DNA of 64,000 nucleotides from positions 35,791-99,790 of the forward strand of contig NZ_JACZCS010000024.1 of assembly GCF_014904745.1 (NCBI RefSeq). The letters are read 5' to 3'. Both the position numbers and the translations under genes were made by a program. Under the pieces are notes generated by a model. The model ran no database searches and had not been told where the DNA came from. It saw only the letters and a program-made list of their open reading frames with translations. This document shows, piece by piece, positions 63,897-64,000 of the stretch; within the stretch, counting starts at the first letter, position 1; every line of letters starts with the position of its first letter. This stretch comes from Oricola nitratireducens (GTDB lineage Bacteria; Pseudomonadota; Alphaproteobacteria; Rhizobiales; Rhizobiaceae).

Positions 63897-64000
63897 GCCT
63901 TACCCCTTTTCGTACCGGCGTCCGCCGCGAAGGCGACATCGGAAATGACATGGGTCAGCGTGTTGCGGGTGACAACGAGATGCCGGCGGGAGGCGCCCGC
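63893..64000 (-). CDS. soxD: Sarcosine oxidase delta subunit (partial, C-terminal end)
   Basis: The last 35 residues of a SoxD-like protein, cut by the window end. The visible segment (LVVTRNTLTHVIS preceded by GASRRH) matches the C-terminal part of SoxD, where GCRxWxxVxRDTxTHE is usual. Overlap with soxA as ATGA, and order D-A-G, fix the assignment. Rest of the gene and soxB should lie beyond the window. Confidence 0.75.
   Translation of the reverse strand, partial: AGASRRHLVVTRNTLTHVISDVAFAADAGTKRGKA

Overview
The window is GC-rich DNA that looks like a chromosomal segment of an alphaproteobacterium, most likely of the Hyphomicrobiales (Rhizobiales) type. The grounds are the hup/hyp/hox gene order, the soxDAG and puuD-guaD neighbourhood, the TRAP and ABC sugar-acid genes, and the hyf-like operon led by a small XRE regulator. 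Genes are tightly packed with many ATGA-type start/stop overlaps. I see no tRNA, rRNA, IS element or CRISPR array.

Region by region. 1-8436: sugar or sugar-acid uptake and breakdown (end of an ABC ATPase gene, a beta-hydroxyacid dehydrogenase, a ThuA-domain protein, an IlvD/Edd dehydratase, a DctPQM TRAP transporter and a DUF3237 protein). 8724-16217: a minus-strand operon of six membrane/peripheral subunits related to hydrogenase-4. Its large subunit has lost the Ni-Fe cysteines, so it is best read as an Ehr-type (energy-converting hydrogenase related) complex; a small XRE regulator precedes it. 16439-22596: trxC, a lipoprotein, a lone PAS protein, a kinase, and a GntR regulator with a LigM-like O-demethylase and a CoA-transferase.

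22897-50691 is the core: about 28 kb of hydrogen metabolism. First comes a group 3b (NAD(P)-linked, cytoplasmic) hydrogenase operon behind a perfect FNR/FixK box. A DinB-like gene follows. Next is a group 1d oxygen-tolerant uptake hydrogenase (hupSLEC) behind a sigma-54 promoter, closed by a strong terminator. Then an 18-gene maturation and regulation block (hupDFGHIJK, hypABCDE, hypX, hoxA, hoxJ, hoxB, hoxC, hypF) starts from a second sigma-54 promoter. The H2 sensor HoxBC, kinase HoxJ and sigma-54 activator HoxA encoded inside this block are the obvious controllers of both sigma-54 promoters, which share a TTTCCA/TGGAAA dyad about 90-95 bp upstream.

50740-57648 holds a DMT exporter and a group that looks stress related (universal-stress-like protein, degenerate Lon-like protease, DUF3775, ZIP transporter, class II amidotransferase, and an HPF-cold-shock fusion behind an FNR/FixK-like box). 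57767-64000 is purine and sarcosine catabolism (puuD, guaD, soxG, soxA, end of soxD). Altogether three [NiFe] hydrogenases (bidirectional/NADP-linked, uptake, sensory) and one hydrogenase-like complex lie within 42 kb, with separate redox (FNR), H2 (HoxA) and XRE control points.
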